Under the pieces are notes generated by a model. That model ran no database searches and was not told where the DNA came from. It saw nothing but the letters and a program-made list of their open reading frames with translations. DNA of 64,000 nt. It comes from Rhodoferax sp. Lineage in GTDB: Bacteria > Pseudomonadota > Gammaproteobacteria > Burkholderiales > Burkholderiaceae_C. Location of the stretch: the NCBI RefSeq assembly GCF_023700745.1, contig NZ_JAMPYG010000016.1, positions 1 through 64,000 of the forward strand, read 5' to 3'. Position 1 is the first letter of the stretch; every line of letters begins with the position of its first letter. This document shows positions 1 to 7,858 of this stretch, piece after piece. The translations under genes were made by a program, and so were the position numbers.

Positions 1-704
1 ACCCGAATGGCACGCTGTTGCACCCGGTCGTCAATGACGCAATCGGCCGTGGTGTTGACGTAAATGCGGTCGGTTTCGCCGGTAAATTCGACCGGACCTG
101 ACTGCCTGGCCCGGGCAAAGTTTTGCACCTTGTCGAGGTAGTCACAGCCGTCGAGCCCCTGTACCGTGGTCTGATGGATGTCTGACACGCAAAAATAAGT
201 GTGCAGCGCATCGGTCAGGGTAAAGGGCTGGTCGCCAGTGTTGCGGCTGGTGAGCTTGAGGGTCAGGGTGGTGCCGACGGTCAGTTCCAGCTCCAGGTCA
301 AAGGCATGGTCCCACAGCGCGCGGGTGTCGGCGTCGTCCTGCAGGCCGAGGCGCAGCACGACTTGCTGGTCCGCATCCAGTGCGGTTGCACGCACCTGCC
401 ACATGCGGGTGCGCACAAAGCCATGCATTGGCAGACCCTCACGCGCGCCAAACCAGGGCCAGCACACCGGCACACCGCCGCGAATCGGCTGACCCGGCGC
501 AAAGACTGCGGCTTGCGACAACCAGATGACCGGCGCAGCCCCCGCCGGTTGCCACGCCAGCAGATGCGCACCCTGCAGCGCCACGCGCGCGCTGGCCAGG
601 GGCGTCTGAATTTCGACGATGGGCAAGTCGCCGCTGCCATTGACAAAATGCAGCGCGCCAGACAGGCCGAAGTGACGGTTGAGGGTGTCGAGGTTCTGAC
701 TCAA
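1..704 (-). CDS. D-hexose-6-phosphate mutarotase (YeaD-like aldose 1-epimerase family), 3' end outside window
   Basis: The minus strand reads as an aldose-1-epimerase/glucose-6-phosphate 1-epimerase protein with no stop before the window edge, so its C-terminus is missing. Visible family motifs are GGVPVCWPWFG around residues 78-88 followed by MHGFVR, typical of the YeaD-type hexose-6-phosphate mutarotases, which interconvert alpha and beta anomers in the cytoplasm. I choose the TTG at 702-704 because a good AGGAG ribosome-binding site (complement of 712-716) lies 7 bases upstream and the homologous N-terminus starts there. It is the last visible gene of a minus-strand sugar-acid operon (GntR, mannonate dehydratase, idonate dehydrogenase, broken KDG kinase), so it may act on a sugar phosphate from that pathway, although YeaD proteins also occur alone. 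Confidence 0.85.
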   Translation of the reverse strand, partial: MSQNLDTLNRHFGLSGALHFVNGSGDLPIVEIQTPLASARVALQGAHLLAWQPAGAAPVIWLSQAAVFAPGQPIRGGVPVCWPWFGAREGLPMHGFVRTRMWQVRATALDADQQVVLRLGLQDDADTRALWDHAFDLELELTVGTTLTLKLTSRNTGDQPFTLTDALHTYFCVSDIHQTTVQGLDGCDYLDKVQNFARARQSGPVEFTGETDRIYVNTTADCVIDDRVQQRAIR

Positions 705-827
705 AATGCTTCTCCTGAGGAGTTGGTGGGTGATTGTCTCTGAGTTACAGCGTTGCAGGGCATAAGGGACAGGTCGGCAACGGGTTGGGCCGTCGCACAT
801 GATTCGTGACCAGGAAGCCGATGTGCA

Positions 828-925
828 ATTTGTCGGGATATGCGAGGCGTGCACCGCGCGCACCCCGGACTGGCAATACACCAGCACCTGCCGCTCCCCG
901 TCTGGCGCCTGATTGACTGCGAAAG
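828..925 (-). pseudogene. Possible rhodanese-domain fragment fused to the kinase remnant
   Basis: In a different frame from the kinase remnant, the minus strand encodes RQVLVYCQSGVRAVHAS. YCQSGVRA fits the CX4R active-site loop of rhodanese/sulfurtransferase domains (Cys, five-residue loop, Arg) preceded by the expected hydrophobic strand. No start, no upstream rhodanese sequence and no extended downstream similarity are visible, and it overlaps the out-of-frame end of the kinase remnant. It could be a scrap of a lost gene or chance similarity. Confidence 0.25.
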
Positions 926-1147
926 TATTCGATGCGCGGGTCGCTGCCGTCCAATTCGAGTGACTTCAGCATGAGCCCTGTGGGATGCTCAAGATCAATG
1001 CGGACGTGACTGCGGTCAATGCCTTGCACATCCATGAACTCCAGCAGCTGCTTGCCAGGCTGTCATACCATGAACAAGGCCATGGCCTCGCCCACCGTCA
1101 CAACATCGAGAGCGGCGGGGTTCTCATATCCAAATTCAGCGATATGT
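919..1147 (-). pseudogene. Remnant of 2-keto-3-deoxygluconate kinase (KdgK, PfkB family)
   Basis: Two blocks of KdgK-like sequence survive on the minus strand. The first reads ALDVVTVGEAMALFMV and runs into a TGA at 1063-1065; VTVGEAMALF is the beta-strand that opens PfkB sugar kinases. The second, directly after, reads MDVQGIDRSHVRIDLEHPTG, then LKS..DGSDPRIEYFR, which in intact KdgK lies roughly 100 residues downstream. The intervening part, the rest of the substrate lid and the whole ATP-binding C-terminal half (GAGD motif) are absent, so the gene cannot make an active kinase. It starts just after the idonate dehydrogenase gene stops, in the order expected of a working operon. What I see is an internal deletion plus a 3' truncation; the KdgK assignment rests on motif recognition. 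Confidence 0.75.
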
Positions 1148-1156
1148 TCCGGCGTG

Positions 1157-2203
1157 TCAGTCAGCAAAGCTCAACTGCACTTTCATTTGCGTTGACCGGT
1201 CGCGGGCAATCGTCAAGGCCTCGGCGACCTGTTCCATCGGCAAAGTCTTGGTGATGACCGGTTTGACATCGATGCGTTGCTCGCGGATGAGGCTGGCTGC
1301 CACGGCGTACTCGTGGTGGAAGCGGTGCGTGCCAATCAGCCGGATTTCCTTGCCTACCAGTGCATTGACCGGGATGTCGGCGCTACCGGTCACACCCACT
1401 TGAACAATCGTGCCACGCGGACGGATCACCGGGAAAGCCTGCTTGAGGACGGCACCCACACCCGTGCACTCGAACACCACGTCGAAATAACCCTTGTCAG
1501 CCGAGTAGTCAGCCATGAGGCGATCGGGCTCCAGTGCCGCATTGATGGCGACCTGGGCACCCATGGCCAGAGCGGTCTTGAGCGGGGCTTCCGAGATGTC
1601 CATGGCCACAATCTCACTGGCACCTGCCACGCGGACCGCGCCAATCAGCAAGGCACCAATCGGCCCGGCGCCTGTTACCAGTACCCGCTTGCCTACCAGG
1701 TTGCCGGCCTGATTGACGGCATGCACACCCACCGCCAGCGGTTCGGTGCAGGCGGCTTCGCCCAGCGACACCTTATTGCCCATGGGCTCGCATTGGTATT
1801 CCTCGGCAATCAGGCGGTCGCGAAAGCCACCGTGGGTGTGAGGCTTGCGCATGGCGCTACCAAAAAATTGCATCTCCAGGCAGTGCTGCTGCTCACCGTC
1901 CAGGCAGAATTTGCACTTGCCGCAGGGTCGACTCGGGCAGACCGCAATACGGTCACCGGGACGCACCCGGGTGACGTTGGCGCCAATCGCCTCGACAACA
2001 CCGGCCACTTCGTGGCCCATGGTGATGGGCTCGGTGACGCGGATGGTGCCGATGCCACCCTCCCAGTAATAGTGGATGTCAGAGCCGCAAATGCCCCCGG
2101 CGCCGATACGCACCAAAACCTGTTGCGGGCCTACCTCGCCGATTTCATAAGTTTCAATTCGGACATCTTCCTGAGCGTAGAGAACACAAGCGCGTGTTTG
2201 CAT
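1157..2203 (-). CDS. idnD: Zinc-dependent L-idonate 5-dehydrogenase-like alcohol dehydrogenase
   Basis: 348-residue medium-chain dehydrogenase that should oxidise a hexonate hydroxyl with NAD(P)+ in the cytoplasm. Catalytic zinc ligands are visible as C39 (GGICGSD), H64-E65 (GHE) and E154; the structural zinc cysteines are C94, C97, C100 and C108. A Rossmann GAGPIG motif lies at 178-183. The string MQFFGSAM followed by HGGF around 111-126 is characteristic of L-idonate 5-dehydrogenases. The ATG at 2203 has AAGGAA upstream. It follows mannonate dehydratase on the same strand with a 146-base gap containing a repeat, and precedes the KDG-kinase remnant, which supports aldonate or uronate catabolism. 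The exact substrate (L-idonate, gulonate or another hexonate) cannot be read from sequence. Confidence 0.85.
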   Translation of the reverse strand: MQTRACVLYAQEDVRIETYEIGEVGPQQVLVRIGAGGICGSDIHYYWEGGIGTIRVTEPITMGHEVAGVVEAIGANVTRVRPGDRIAVCPSRPCGKCKFCLDGEQQHCLEMQFFGSAMRKPHTHGGFRDRLIAEEYQCEPMGNKVSLGEAACTEPLAVGVHAVNQAGNLVGKRVLVTGAGPIGALLIGAVRVAGASEIVAMDISEAPLKTALAMGAQVAINAALEPDRLMADYSADKGYFDVVFECTGVGAVLKQAFPVIRPRGTIVQVGVTGSADIPVNALVGKEIRLIGTHRFHHEYAVAASLIREQRIDVKPVITKTLPMEQVAEALTIARDRSTQMKVQLSFAD

Positions 2204-2294
2204 ATCAATTCCTTTGATTCAAAGTTGACTGGATCCTGGCCCAAACCTTGTCATCGACGGCAATGCCGGTGGGTTGGCGGGCATTGAAAAAATT

Positions 2295-2342
2295 TTGCGG
2301 GTCAGACCACTCGCGCAACGACGTGCTCTGACCCCAACTGAC
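2295..2342 (-). repeat. Interspersed repeat, intact copy, inside sugar-acid operon
   Basis: The complement of 2302-2341 is identical over 40 bases to 63589-63628, and the complement of 2295-2314 is identical over 20 bases to 63651-63670. The element begins TCAGTTGGGGTCAGAGCACG on the minus strand and contains the opposed words GGGGTCAGAG and GGTCTGACCC. It lies between the idonate dehydrogenase start and the mannonate dehydratase stop, so it is transcribed with the operon. No open reading frame is associated. Confidence 0.85.
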
Positions 2343-2349
2343 GAGGATG

Positions 2350-3558
2350 TCACCAATTCCACATGGATCCGTCCTGCAAGCGCGCGACGGGCAAGTAGGC
2401 ACGTTCGTAGGGGTATTTCGCGGCCAGTTCCTCGTCGATATCGACGCCCAGGCCCGGCACGTCGTCCATTACCAGGTAGCCGTCTTCGTAACGGTAGTTA
2501 TGCGGGAACACCTCTTCGGTGAGCGGCGTGTGCGGCATCAACTCCTGTATGCCAAAGTTGGGCACCCACAGACCAAAATTGACCGCAGCGGCCATACACA
2601 CCGGCGACAGATCGGTGGCACCATGGAAGCCGGTGCGCACCTGGTACAAGGCGGCAAAGTCGGCAATGCGCCGCACATGGGTGATGCCGCCGGCATGCAC
2701 GATGGTTGAGCGGATGTAATCGACCAGTTGTTCACTGATCAAGTCCTTGCAATCCCAGATGGAGTTGAAGATTTCACCTACTGCCAGCGGGGTGGTGGTG
2801 TGCTGGCGAATGAGGCGAAACGCCTCCTGGTTTTCTGCGGGGGTGGCATCTTCAACCCAGAACATGCGGTAGGGCTCCAGATCCTTGCCAAGCCGGCCCG
2901 CCTCAATGGGTGTCAGGCGATGGTGTGCGTCGTGCAACAGATGGGGATCAAAACCGACAGCCTCACGCACCTTGCGAAACAGCTCGGGCGTATGGCGCAA
3001 ATACAGAGATGTATCCCACGGTTCCTCAGGAGGCAGCCCCTTTTCGGCTGGCTCATAAAAGCCTTTGCTCTTGCCTACGCCATAGGTCTTGGCCAGCCCG
3101 GGCACACCGGACTGCACGCGAATGGCCTTGAAGCCCTCTTCGATGTGTTTGTGTACCGCATCAACGGCTTCCTCATGGTCGCGCCCGTTGGCGTGGCCGT
3201 AGACCATGACACCGTTGCGGCTCTTGCCGCCCAGCAGTTGGTAGACGGGCATGCCCGCGAGTTTGCCTTTGATGTCCCATAGCGCCATGTCGATGGCGGC
3301 AATCGCGGTCATCGTCACCGGTCCGCGACGCCAGTAGGCACCGCGGTAAAGGTATTGCCAGATATCCTCGATGTTGCGCGGATCACGGCCAATGAGGCAG
3401 GGAAAGACGTGATCCTCCAGATACGACCGGACTGCCAGTTCGCGCCCGTTGAGAGTCGCATCTCCGAGCCCCCAAACCCCTTCGTCGGTGACGATCTTGA
3501 CGGTGACAAAATTACGCCCCGGGCAGGTCACGATGGTCTGTATGCGCTCGATCTTCAA
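2350..3558 (-). CDS. manD: D-mannonate dehydratase, ManD family (enolase superfamily)
   Basis: 402 residues, the usual ManD length. The enzyme dehydrates D-mannonate to 2-keto-3-deoxy-D-gluconate. The residues known to matter in this subgroup occur at the canonical positions: metal ligands D210, E236 and E262, the R147/Y159 pair, H212, R283 and H312. This points to a true mannonate dehydratase rather than another member of the RspA/galactonate dehydratase-like group, although related proteins can be weak or promiscuous on D-gluconate. The start is TTG at 3556-3558, chosen because a strong AGGAGAT site lies 5-6 bases upstream and [10 protein letters not shown] matches the family N-terminus. 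It is 21 bases downstream of the GntR gene and presumably co-transcribed with it. Its KDG product would need the kinase that is broken downstream. Confidence 0.9.
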   Translation of the reverse strand: MKIERIQTIVTCPGRNFVTVKIVTDEGVWGLGDATLNGRELAVRSYLEDHVFPCLIGRDPRNIEDIWQYLYRGAYWRRGPVTMTAIAAIDMALWDIKGKLAGMPVYQLLGGKSRNGVMVYGHANGRDHEEAVDAVHKHIEEGFKAIRVQSGVPGLAKTYGVGKSKGFYEPAEKGLPPEEPWDTSLYLRHTPELFRKVREAVGFDPHLLHDAHHRLTPIEAGRLGKDLEPYRMFWVEDATPAENQEAFRLIRQHTTTPLAVGEIFNSIWDCKDLISEQLVDYIRSTIVHAGGITHVRRIADFAALYQVRTGFHGATDLSPVCMAAAVNFGLWVPNFGIQELMPHTPLTEEVFPHNYRYEDGYLVMDDVPGLGVDIDEELAAKYPYERAYLPVARLQDGSMWNW

Positions 3559-3579
3559 ACGGTATCTCCTGAATTCTGA

Positions 3580-4335
3580 TTAGTCGACAAAGTAGGCTGC
3601 AGGCGCCTGCTCACGCAAGGCCGCCAGGTGCTGGGTAATGTGGTTGATGTGTGCCGCCACGGTGGCGCCCAGACCCGCCACGTCGCGTGCCGCCATTTGC
3701 GCCAACATTTGCTCATGTTCTTGCAGTGACCGCTCGGCATGACCCGACACGCCCAGCAGCAGCCAACGCACCCGGTCAAACTGTCGTTTGAACGGCTCCA
3801 GCATGGGCCAGACATGTTCGCGGCCTGCAAACTCGAACAATCGCTTGTGCATCAACTCATCGAGCTCCGAATACTGCTCCAGCTGGCCATTTGATACGGC
3901 ATCACGCTGGCGCTGAATGATCTGACCAAACTCGGTCAGTTGTTCGGAGGTGATGTTTTGTGCCAACTGCACATGGTTGGCGCATTCCAGCGTGCTGCGC
4001 ACAAAGCGACCTTCTTCGAGCAAAGACAGGCGTACCGGCGCCACGAAGGTGCCCACCTGCCGGTAAATCAAAACCAGTTGTTCATCGGCCAACTGTGCCA
4101 AGGCCTCGCGCACAGGCGTGCGGCTGACCTCGATCAATGACGCGATCGTCGCTTCAGACAGTGCCGTTTTGGGAAGAAGCTTGCCGCGCACGATGGCCGT
4201 TTGCAGCACATCATGAACCTGGGCTGTGTAGGACTTTCCAGGGTCAAGCTTGAATCCACCAAGCGCCAATGCCAGCGCGTCATCAATGATGACGGTACTG
4301 TTTCGGGTAGCTCGACCAGAGACTTGGATAGACAT
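3580..4335 (-). CDS. GntR/FadR-family (FCD domain) transcriptional regulator
   Basis: 251 residues: an N-terminal winged helix-turn-helix (about 40-100, with LSEATIASLIEVSRTPVREA) followed by an all-helical FCD ligand-binding domain containing family-typical acidic and histidine residues (for example ELDELMHKRLF and the late HINH motif). Such proteins usually repress sugar-acid or organic-acid genes until they bind the substrate or an intermediate. It heads the minus-strand mannonate dehydratase operon and is divergent from a TRAP transporter, so it probably controls both from the shared 237-base intergenic region, which carries repeated ACCATGGTAGTAA words and an 18-base perfect palindrome. 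No strong Shine-Dalgarno precedes the ATG at 4335. The ligand is unknown; a hexonate or hexuronate is the natural guess. Confidence 0.87.
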   Translation of the reverse strand: MSIQVSGRATRNSTVIIDDALALALGGFKLDPGKSYTAQVHDVLQTAIVRGKLLPKTALSEATIASLIEVSRTPVREALAQLADEQLVLIYRQVGTFVAPVRLSLLEEGRFVRSTLECANHVQLAQNITSEQLTEFGQIIQRQRDAVSNGQLEQYSELDELMHKRLFEFAGREHVWPMLEPFKRQFDRVRWLLLGVSGHAERSLQEHEQMLAQMAARDVAGLGATVAAHINHITQHLAALREQAPAAYFVD

Positions 4336-4572
4336 GAAAGCAGCCAGTTCTTAAAAAATGCCATGTTACACCATGGTAGTAAGCTTAAGTTAAATCGTTA
4401 AATAGGTGTTTACCCGAATATTTTGACCTCAATTGAGGTCATATACTCAATTTGTCGACATGGTGCCATGGTAGTAAATTTAGTTGGCGCCAAAACGAAC
4501 AAGGGCAATGCCCTTGGTGTGTTCAACGGCCAAGAAAACCGTTGCCTTAAAACCCTTATTTAGGAATCAAAA
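4336..4572. promoter_or_regulatory. Divergent promoter region between GntR and TRAP operons with candidate operators
   Basis: Three features stand out. CCATGGTAGTAA occurs at 4371-4382 and again at 4466-4477, 95 bases apart on the same face if the helix is regular; the first is part of a near-perfect inverted repeat (TTAC, ACCATGGT, A, GTAA). Between them, 4424-4441 is a perfect 18-base palindrome TGACCTCAATTGAGGTCA. A possible plus-strand promoter is TTGTCG at 4452-4457 and TAAATT at 4475-4480 with 17-base spacing, which would place the second CCATGGTAGTAA between the -35 and -10 elements. Operator assignment to the GntR protein is inference. Confidence 0.55.
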
Positions 4573-5562
4573 ATGAAACTCGGCAAGATTCTTGCGGCGT
4601 GTCTGACGCTTGTTGCGGCAAGTAGCGTATTCGCCGCCGATCCAATCACGATCAAGGTCGGCGATAACTGGAACAACACCCATCCGATGGCGGCAGCGAT
4701 CGACACGGTGTTCAAGCCGCAGGTCGAGAAGGGCACCAAGGGTTTGATCAAGGTGGACGTTTATCACTCCGGCACGCTCGGCAACGAAGGTGACTTGTGG
4801 GGCGGCGTGCGCAATGGGACGATCGAGGTGGCCATCGTTGGCACCCCGATGAACCAGGAATTTCCCACCATGATGATCTCCGACTGGCCGTTCCTGTACC
4901 GGGATCTCGCCCATGCGAAAAAGGTTTGGACGAGCCCCATCGCGGATGAAATCAATGCGGCATTTCATAAAAAGTTCCCCTCCGTGCACATGCTGAGTTG
5001 GGGGCCGAACAGCGCTCGCACCTTCACCAGTAACAAAAAGCTGACCTCGGTCGCCGATTTCAAGGGTCAGAAATTCCGTATGCCTGGCAATCCTATCCAT
5101 ATGGGCATCGCGCAAAACCTCGGCGCCAGCGCGCAGGTCATTCCGCTTGGCGAGTTGTTCAGTGCCCTGGAGACCGGCGTTGTGGACGGCCAGGACAACG
5201 GCATGGTCACGGTGATCAGCCAGGCCCTCAACGAGGTTCAGAAATACCTCTATGAAACCAATCACATCATCGCCACGCTGGAAATCATGGTGAATGCGCC
5301 GTTCTTCGACAAGCTCAGCGCCGAACACCAGAAAGTGATCCGGGATGCGGCCAAGGCGGCGTCAGTAAAAGCCTGGGATGACTACATCGCCAGCGTTGAC
5401 AAGGATCGCCAGTTCCTTAAAGGCAAAGGCATGACCGTAACCACGCCGACGCCTGCCGATCAGCAGAAGATTGTCGACATGATCAAGCCCCTGACCGACA
5501 AAATGTATGCGGAACAGGCCTGGGCCAAGCCGCTGACCGACAAGATTCGTGCCATCAAGTAA
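4573..5562 (+). CDS. TRAP transporter substrate-binding protein (DctP family)
   Basis: 329 residues with a clear signal peptide (MKLGKILAACLTLVAASSVFA, cleavage about 21/22), so a periplasmic binding protein that hands substrate to the membrane subunits encoded by the next two genes. The conserved arginine that clamps substrate carboxylates is R169 in KFRMPGNP, and the downstream ALETGVVDGQDN signature of DctP proteins is present near 198-209. The context beside mannonate dehydratase and an idonate dehydrogenase suggests a sugar acid such as a hexuronate or hexonate as ligand. A 237-base divergent region with operators precedes it and a terminator-like hairpin follows it at 5594-5628, which should raise binding-protein yield over membrane subunits. 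Confidence 0.92.
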   Translation: MKLGKILAACLTLVAASSVFAADPITIKVGDNWNNTHPMAAAIDTVFKPQVEKGTKGLIKVDVYHSGTLGNEGDLWGGVRNGTIEVAIVGTPMNQEFPTMMISDWPFLYRDLAHAKKVWTSPIADEINAAFHKKFPSVHMLSWGPNSARTFTSNKKLTSVADFKGQKFRMPGNPIHMGIAQNLGASAQVIPLGELFSALETGVVDGQDNGMVTVISQALNEVQKYLYETNHIIATLEIMVNAPFFDKLSAEHQKVIRDAAKAASVKAWDDYIASVDKDRQFLKGKGMTVTTPTPADQQKIVDMIKPLTDKMYAEQAWAKPLTDKIRAIK

Positions 5563-5593
5563 ATAGATTGGACAGCTGATTGGCAACATTTGA

Positions 5594-5629
5594 AATCCCC
5601 CGTGAAACAGCCATCACGGGGGATTTTTT
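5594..5629 (+). terminator. Terminator-like hairpin between TRAP binding-protein and membrane-subunit genes
   Basis: A 12-base perfect stem (AATCCCCCGTGA with TCACGGGGGATT) with an 8-base loop is followed by TTTT. It looks like a rho-independent terminator or attenuator that would let only part of transcription reach the dctQ/dctM genes. Confidence 0.8.
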
Positions 5630-5650
5630 CCGGGCTTTGCGAAGGTTAGG

Positions 5651-6178
5651 ATGAATAAATTCAACACACTATTCCGGGGGATAGAGGTTTTGATCGCTTT
5701 TTTTCTGGCGATCATGATTGCCCTGGTTTTCGTTAACGTGGTTCTGCGTTATGGTTTTTCCACGGGGTTCGCCTGGTCCGAAGAAATATCGCGCCTCTGC
5801 TTCATCTATCTGGTCTATCTTGGCGCCATCGGGGCCATGCGGGACAACCAGCATCTGATCATCGACAGCATTCTGACCCGCATCCAGCCGGCTGCCCAGA
5901 AGGCCGTTTTTCTTCTGGTTCAGGCGGGCATCATCTGGGTCATGGTCGTTTTGAGTATGGGCAGTTGGCAGCTCGTCATTCAGAACCTCGGTGACCGTTG
6001 GGTTGCTACCCAGTTCCCGGTTTTTCTGATTTTTGGCGTCGGCCTCGTCACTGGTGTTGCGATCATCCTCCTTTCATTGGCGAACATCTACCGTCTTGTC
6101 GTACTCAAGTTATCCGTGAGCGAGCTGATATCGGTTCGTCATGAGGCCGATTCGGAACAAACTGGCAATATTCAGTAA
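5651..6178 (+). CDS. TRAP transporter small permease subunit (DctQ family)
   Basis: 175 residues with four predicted membrane segments (about 15-35, 50-68, 90-112 and 130-155), the standard DctQ layout. The FAWSEEISRLCFIYLVYLGA region matches the conserved W-(S/A)-EE-R motif of the family. The protein forms the inner-membrane complex with DctM and takes substrate from the binding protein encoded upstream. The ATG at 5651 is preceded by AGG; the next gene starts nine bases after its stop, so the two are translationally close. Confidence 0.9.
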   Translation: MNKFNTLFRGIEVLIAFFLAIMIALVFVNVVLRYGFSTGFAWSEEISRLCFIYLVYLGAIGAMRDNQHLIIDSILTRIQPAAQKAVFLLVQAGIIWVMVVLSMGSWQLVIQNLGDRWVATQFPVFLIFGVGLVTGVAIILLSLANIYRLVVLKLSVSELISVRHEADSEQTGNIQ

Positions 6179-6187
6179 GAGACGAAC

Positions 6188-7522
6188 ATGACCCTGATCA
6201 TTCTATTTATGGTGTATCTGTGCGGTTCCATGATGCTGGGACTGCCGATTGCGTTTTCCCTGCTCTTTGGTTCTGTGGCGACCGCGCTCCACATGGGTGG
6301 AACCGCCACAAACCCCCAGATTGTGGCAACCCAGCTGATGCGAGGCGTGGACAGCGTAAGCATGATGGCCTTGCCATTTTTCATCATTGCCGGCGAGTTG
6401 ATGAATCGGGGCGGACTGACCAAACGCATCATCTATTTCTGCAATATCTTTGTGGGTGGCGTTCGAGGCGGTCTCGGTTATGTGACGATCCTCGCCTGTT
6501 TGATTTTCGCCAGTCTGGTCGGCTCGGCCGTGGCCAGCACCGCGGCACTGGGCGCGATCCTGATCCCAATGATGGCCAATTCCGGCTACAACCGCGCCAA
6601 AGCAGCGGGACTGGTGGCCGCCGGCAATATGGTCGCACCCATCATGCCGCCTTCGGTGCCGATGATCGTCTATGGCGTCGCAGCCGGGGTGTCGATCAAG
6701 TCCCTGTTTCTTGGGGGCGTTGCACCCGCCCTTTATTTGACCGTCGTCATGAGCGTGGTCTGGTTTTTCGTTTCGCGCAAGGATGCACCCCCAGCCATCC
6801 CGCTGAATCTCACAGGCAAAGAAAAACTGAAGATTTTCATGAGTGGTCTGTGGGCCCTGCTGTTGCCGGTGATCATCATCGTGGGACTGCGGGGTGGCGT
6901 TTTTACGGCGACAGAGGCAGGTGTCGTTGCCGTGGTGTACGCCATATTCGTAGGCGTTTTTGTGTACCGCGAACTGACCCGCAAAGATATGTTTCGCGCC
7001 CTGACCACGGCAGCCAAGACTTCGGCGGTGGTCATGTTTCTCGCCGCGGCAGCCCAAGTTGCTGCGTACATCATGACCATCGCCCGCATGCCGCAACTGA
7101 TCACTTCTGCTCTGGACGGGCTGGTCGACCGGCCGTTGCTGATGAACGTGATGCTGATGGCCGTGGTGCTGGTGGTCGGGATGGCGATGGACGTGGTGCC
7201 GACGATCCTCATCTTGACCCCAATTTTCCTGCCCTTGCTCAAGGCCGGGGGGATCGATCCGGTCTATTTCGGGATCATCTTTACACTTGTCAATGTGCTC
7301 GGTCTGCTGACCCCGCCTGTCGGGCCGGTGCTCAATGTGGCCTGCGCTGCGGGCAAGATAAGAATGGAGGATATTCTCAGGCCGACGATGCCGTACTTCA
7401 TTGCCCAATGCATTCTGCTTTTCATGATGACCTTGATACCCGAGATGATTCTGTGGCCGCTGGAATGGATTGGCGGTTACGTGCCGAGGGTTCACACGCC
7501 GTCGCTGCTGGATTATTTCTAA
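6188..7522 (+). CDS. TRAP transporter large permease subunit (DctM family)
   Basis: 444 residues, strongly hydrophobic throughout with about 12 membrane segments, as in DctM proteins that carry out sodium- or proton-coupled substrate movement. Family patterns visible are the conserved PFFIIAGELM near residue 62, GSAVASTAALGAILIPMM near 110 and PPSVPMIVYGVAAGVS near 155, plus LLTPPVGPVLNVA in the C-terminal half. It closes the TRAP operon. I see no obvious terminator immediately after the stop, only a weak stem-loop at 7595-7617. Confidence 0.92.
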   Translation: MTLIILFMVYLCGSMMLGLPIAFSLLFGSVATALHMGGTATNPQIVATQLMRGVDSVSMMALPFFIIAGELMNRGGLTKRIIYFCNIFVGGVRGGLGYVTILACLIFASLVGSAVASTAALGAILIPMMANSGYNRAKAAGLVAAGNMVAPIMPPSVPMIVYGVAAGVSIKSLFLGGVAPALYLTVVMSVVWFFVSRKDAPPAIPLNLTGKEKLKIFMSGLWALLLPVIIIVGLRGGVFTATEAGVVAVVYAIFVGVFVYRELTRKDMFRALTTAAKTSAVVMFLAAAAQVAAYIMTIARMPQLITSALDGLVDRPLLMNVMLMAVVLVVGMAMDVVPTILILTPIFLPLLKAGGIDPVYFGIIFTLVNVLGLLTPPVGPVLNVACAAGKIRMEDILRPTMPYFIAQCILLFMMTLIPEMILWPLEWIGGYVPRVHTPSLLDYF

Positions 7523-7858
7523 TCCAGCTCTGGGTACAAAATTCCTGCGCAAAGTGCGGGAAGTTGGTGCACAAATCAGCGCAACGCCAAAAGTCTGGCC
7601 GCTTATCCGGCGGCCAGTCAGGTGTGCCATAGTCGTCCTTACCACTTGGGAATGTTGCCAACATAAGGAGTAAAAAGAAGCCAGTGCCGCGAAACATGGA
7701 AATTTCAAGGGTGACAAAAAAAGCATCCCGCCCGTCGATGCTTTCGCTGCCATGGGGGATCACAACTGCGGGCAGTTTGGAGGCCGGTGCCAATCAGCTC
7801 TCCGCCCAGTCGTGGCATGATCTGACCTTCGTTTCACACAGAACGCAAGGATTCTCCA
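7523..7858. other. Intergenic region, no supported gene
   Basis: 336 bases with no recognisable coding sequence. It contains a GC-rich stem-loop at 7595-7617 (CTGGCCGC with GCGGCCAG, no T-run) and an 8-base stem at 7720-7744. An AAGGAG word at 7665-7670 precedes a GTG at 7684, but the reading frame that follows runs into the peptidase gene in another frame and resembles nothing. Confidence 0.5.
7716..7744 (-). terminator. Hairpin with T-run on the minus strand, no minus gene upstream
   Basis: AAAGCATC (7720-7727) pairs with GATGCTTT (7737-7744) around a 9-base loop. On the minus strand the stem is followed by seven T (plus-strand A 7716-7722 partly in the stem), the form of an intrinsic terminator. 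Both neighbouring genes are on the plus strand, so it has no evident minus-strand client; on the plus strand only TTT follows. Confidence 0.4.

Noticed and set aside
6203..7753. 516-codon minus-strand frame and a 470-codon plus-strand frame opposite or within dctM
   Set aside because: Both are shadows of the hydrophobic DctM gene; amino-acid make-up (His/Gln/Arg-rich) is that of out-of-frame translation.
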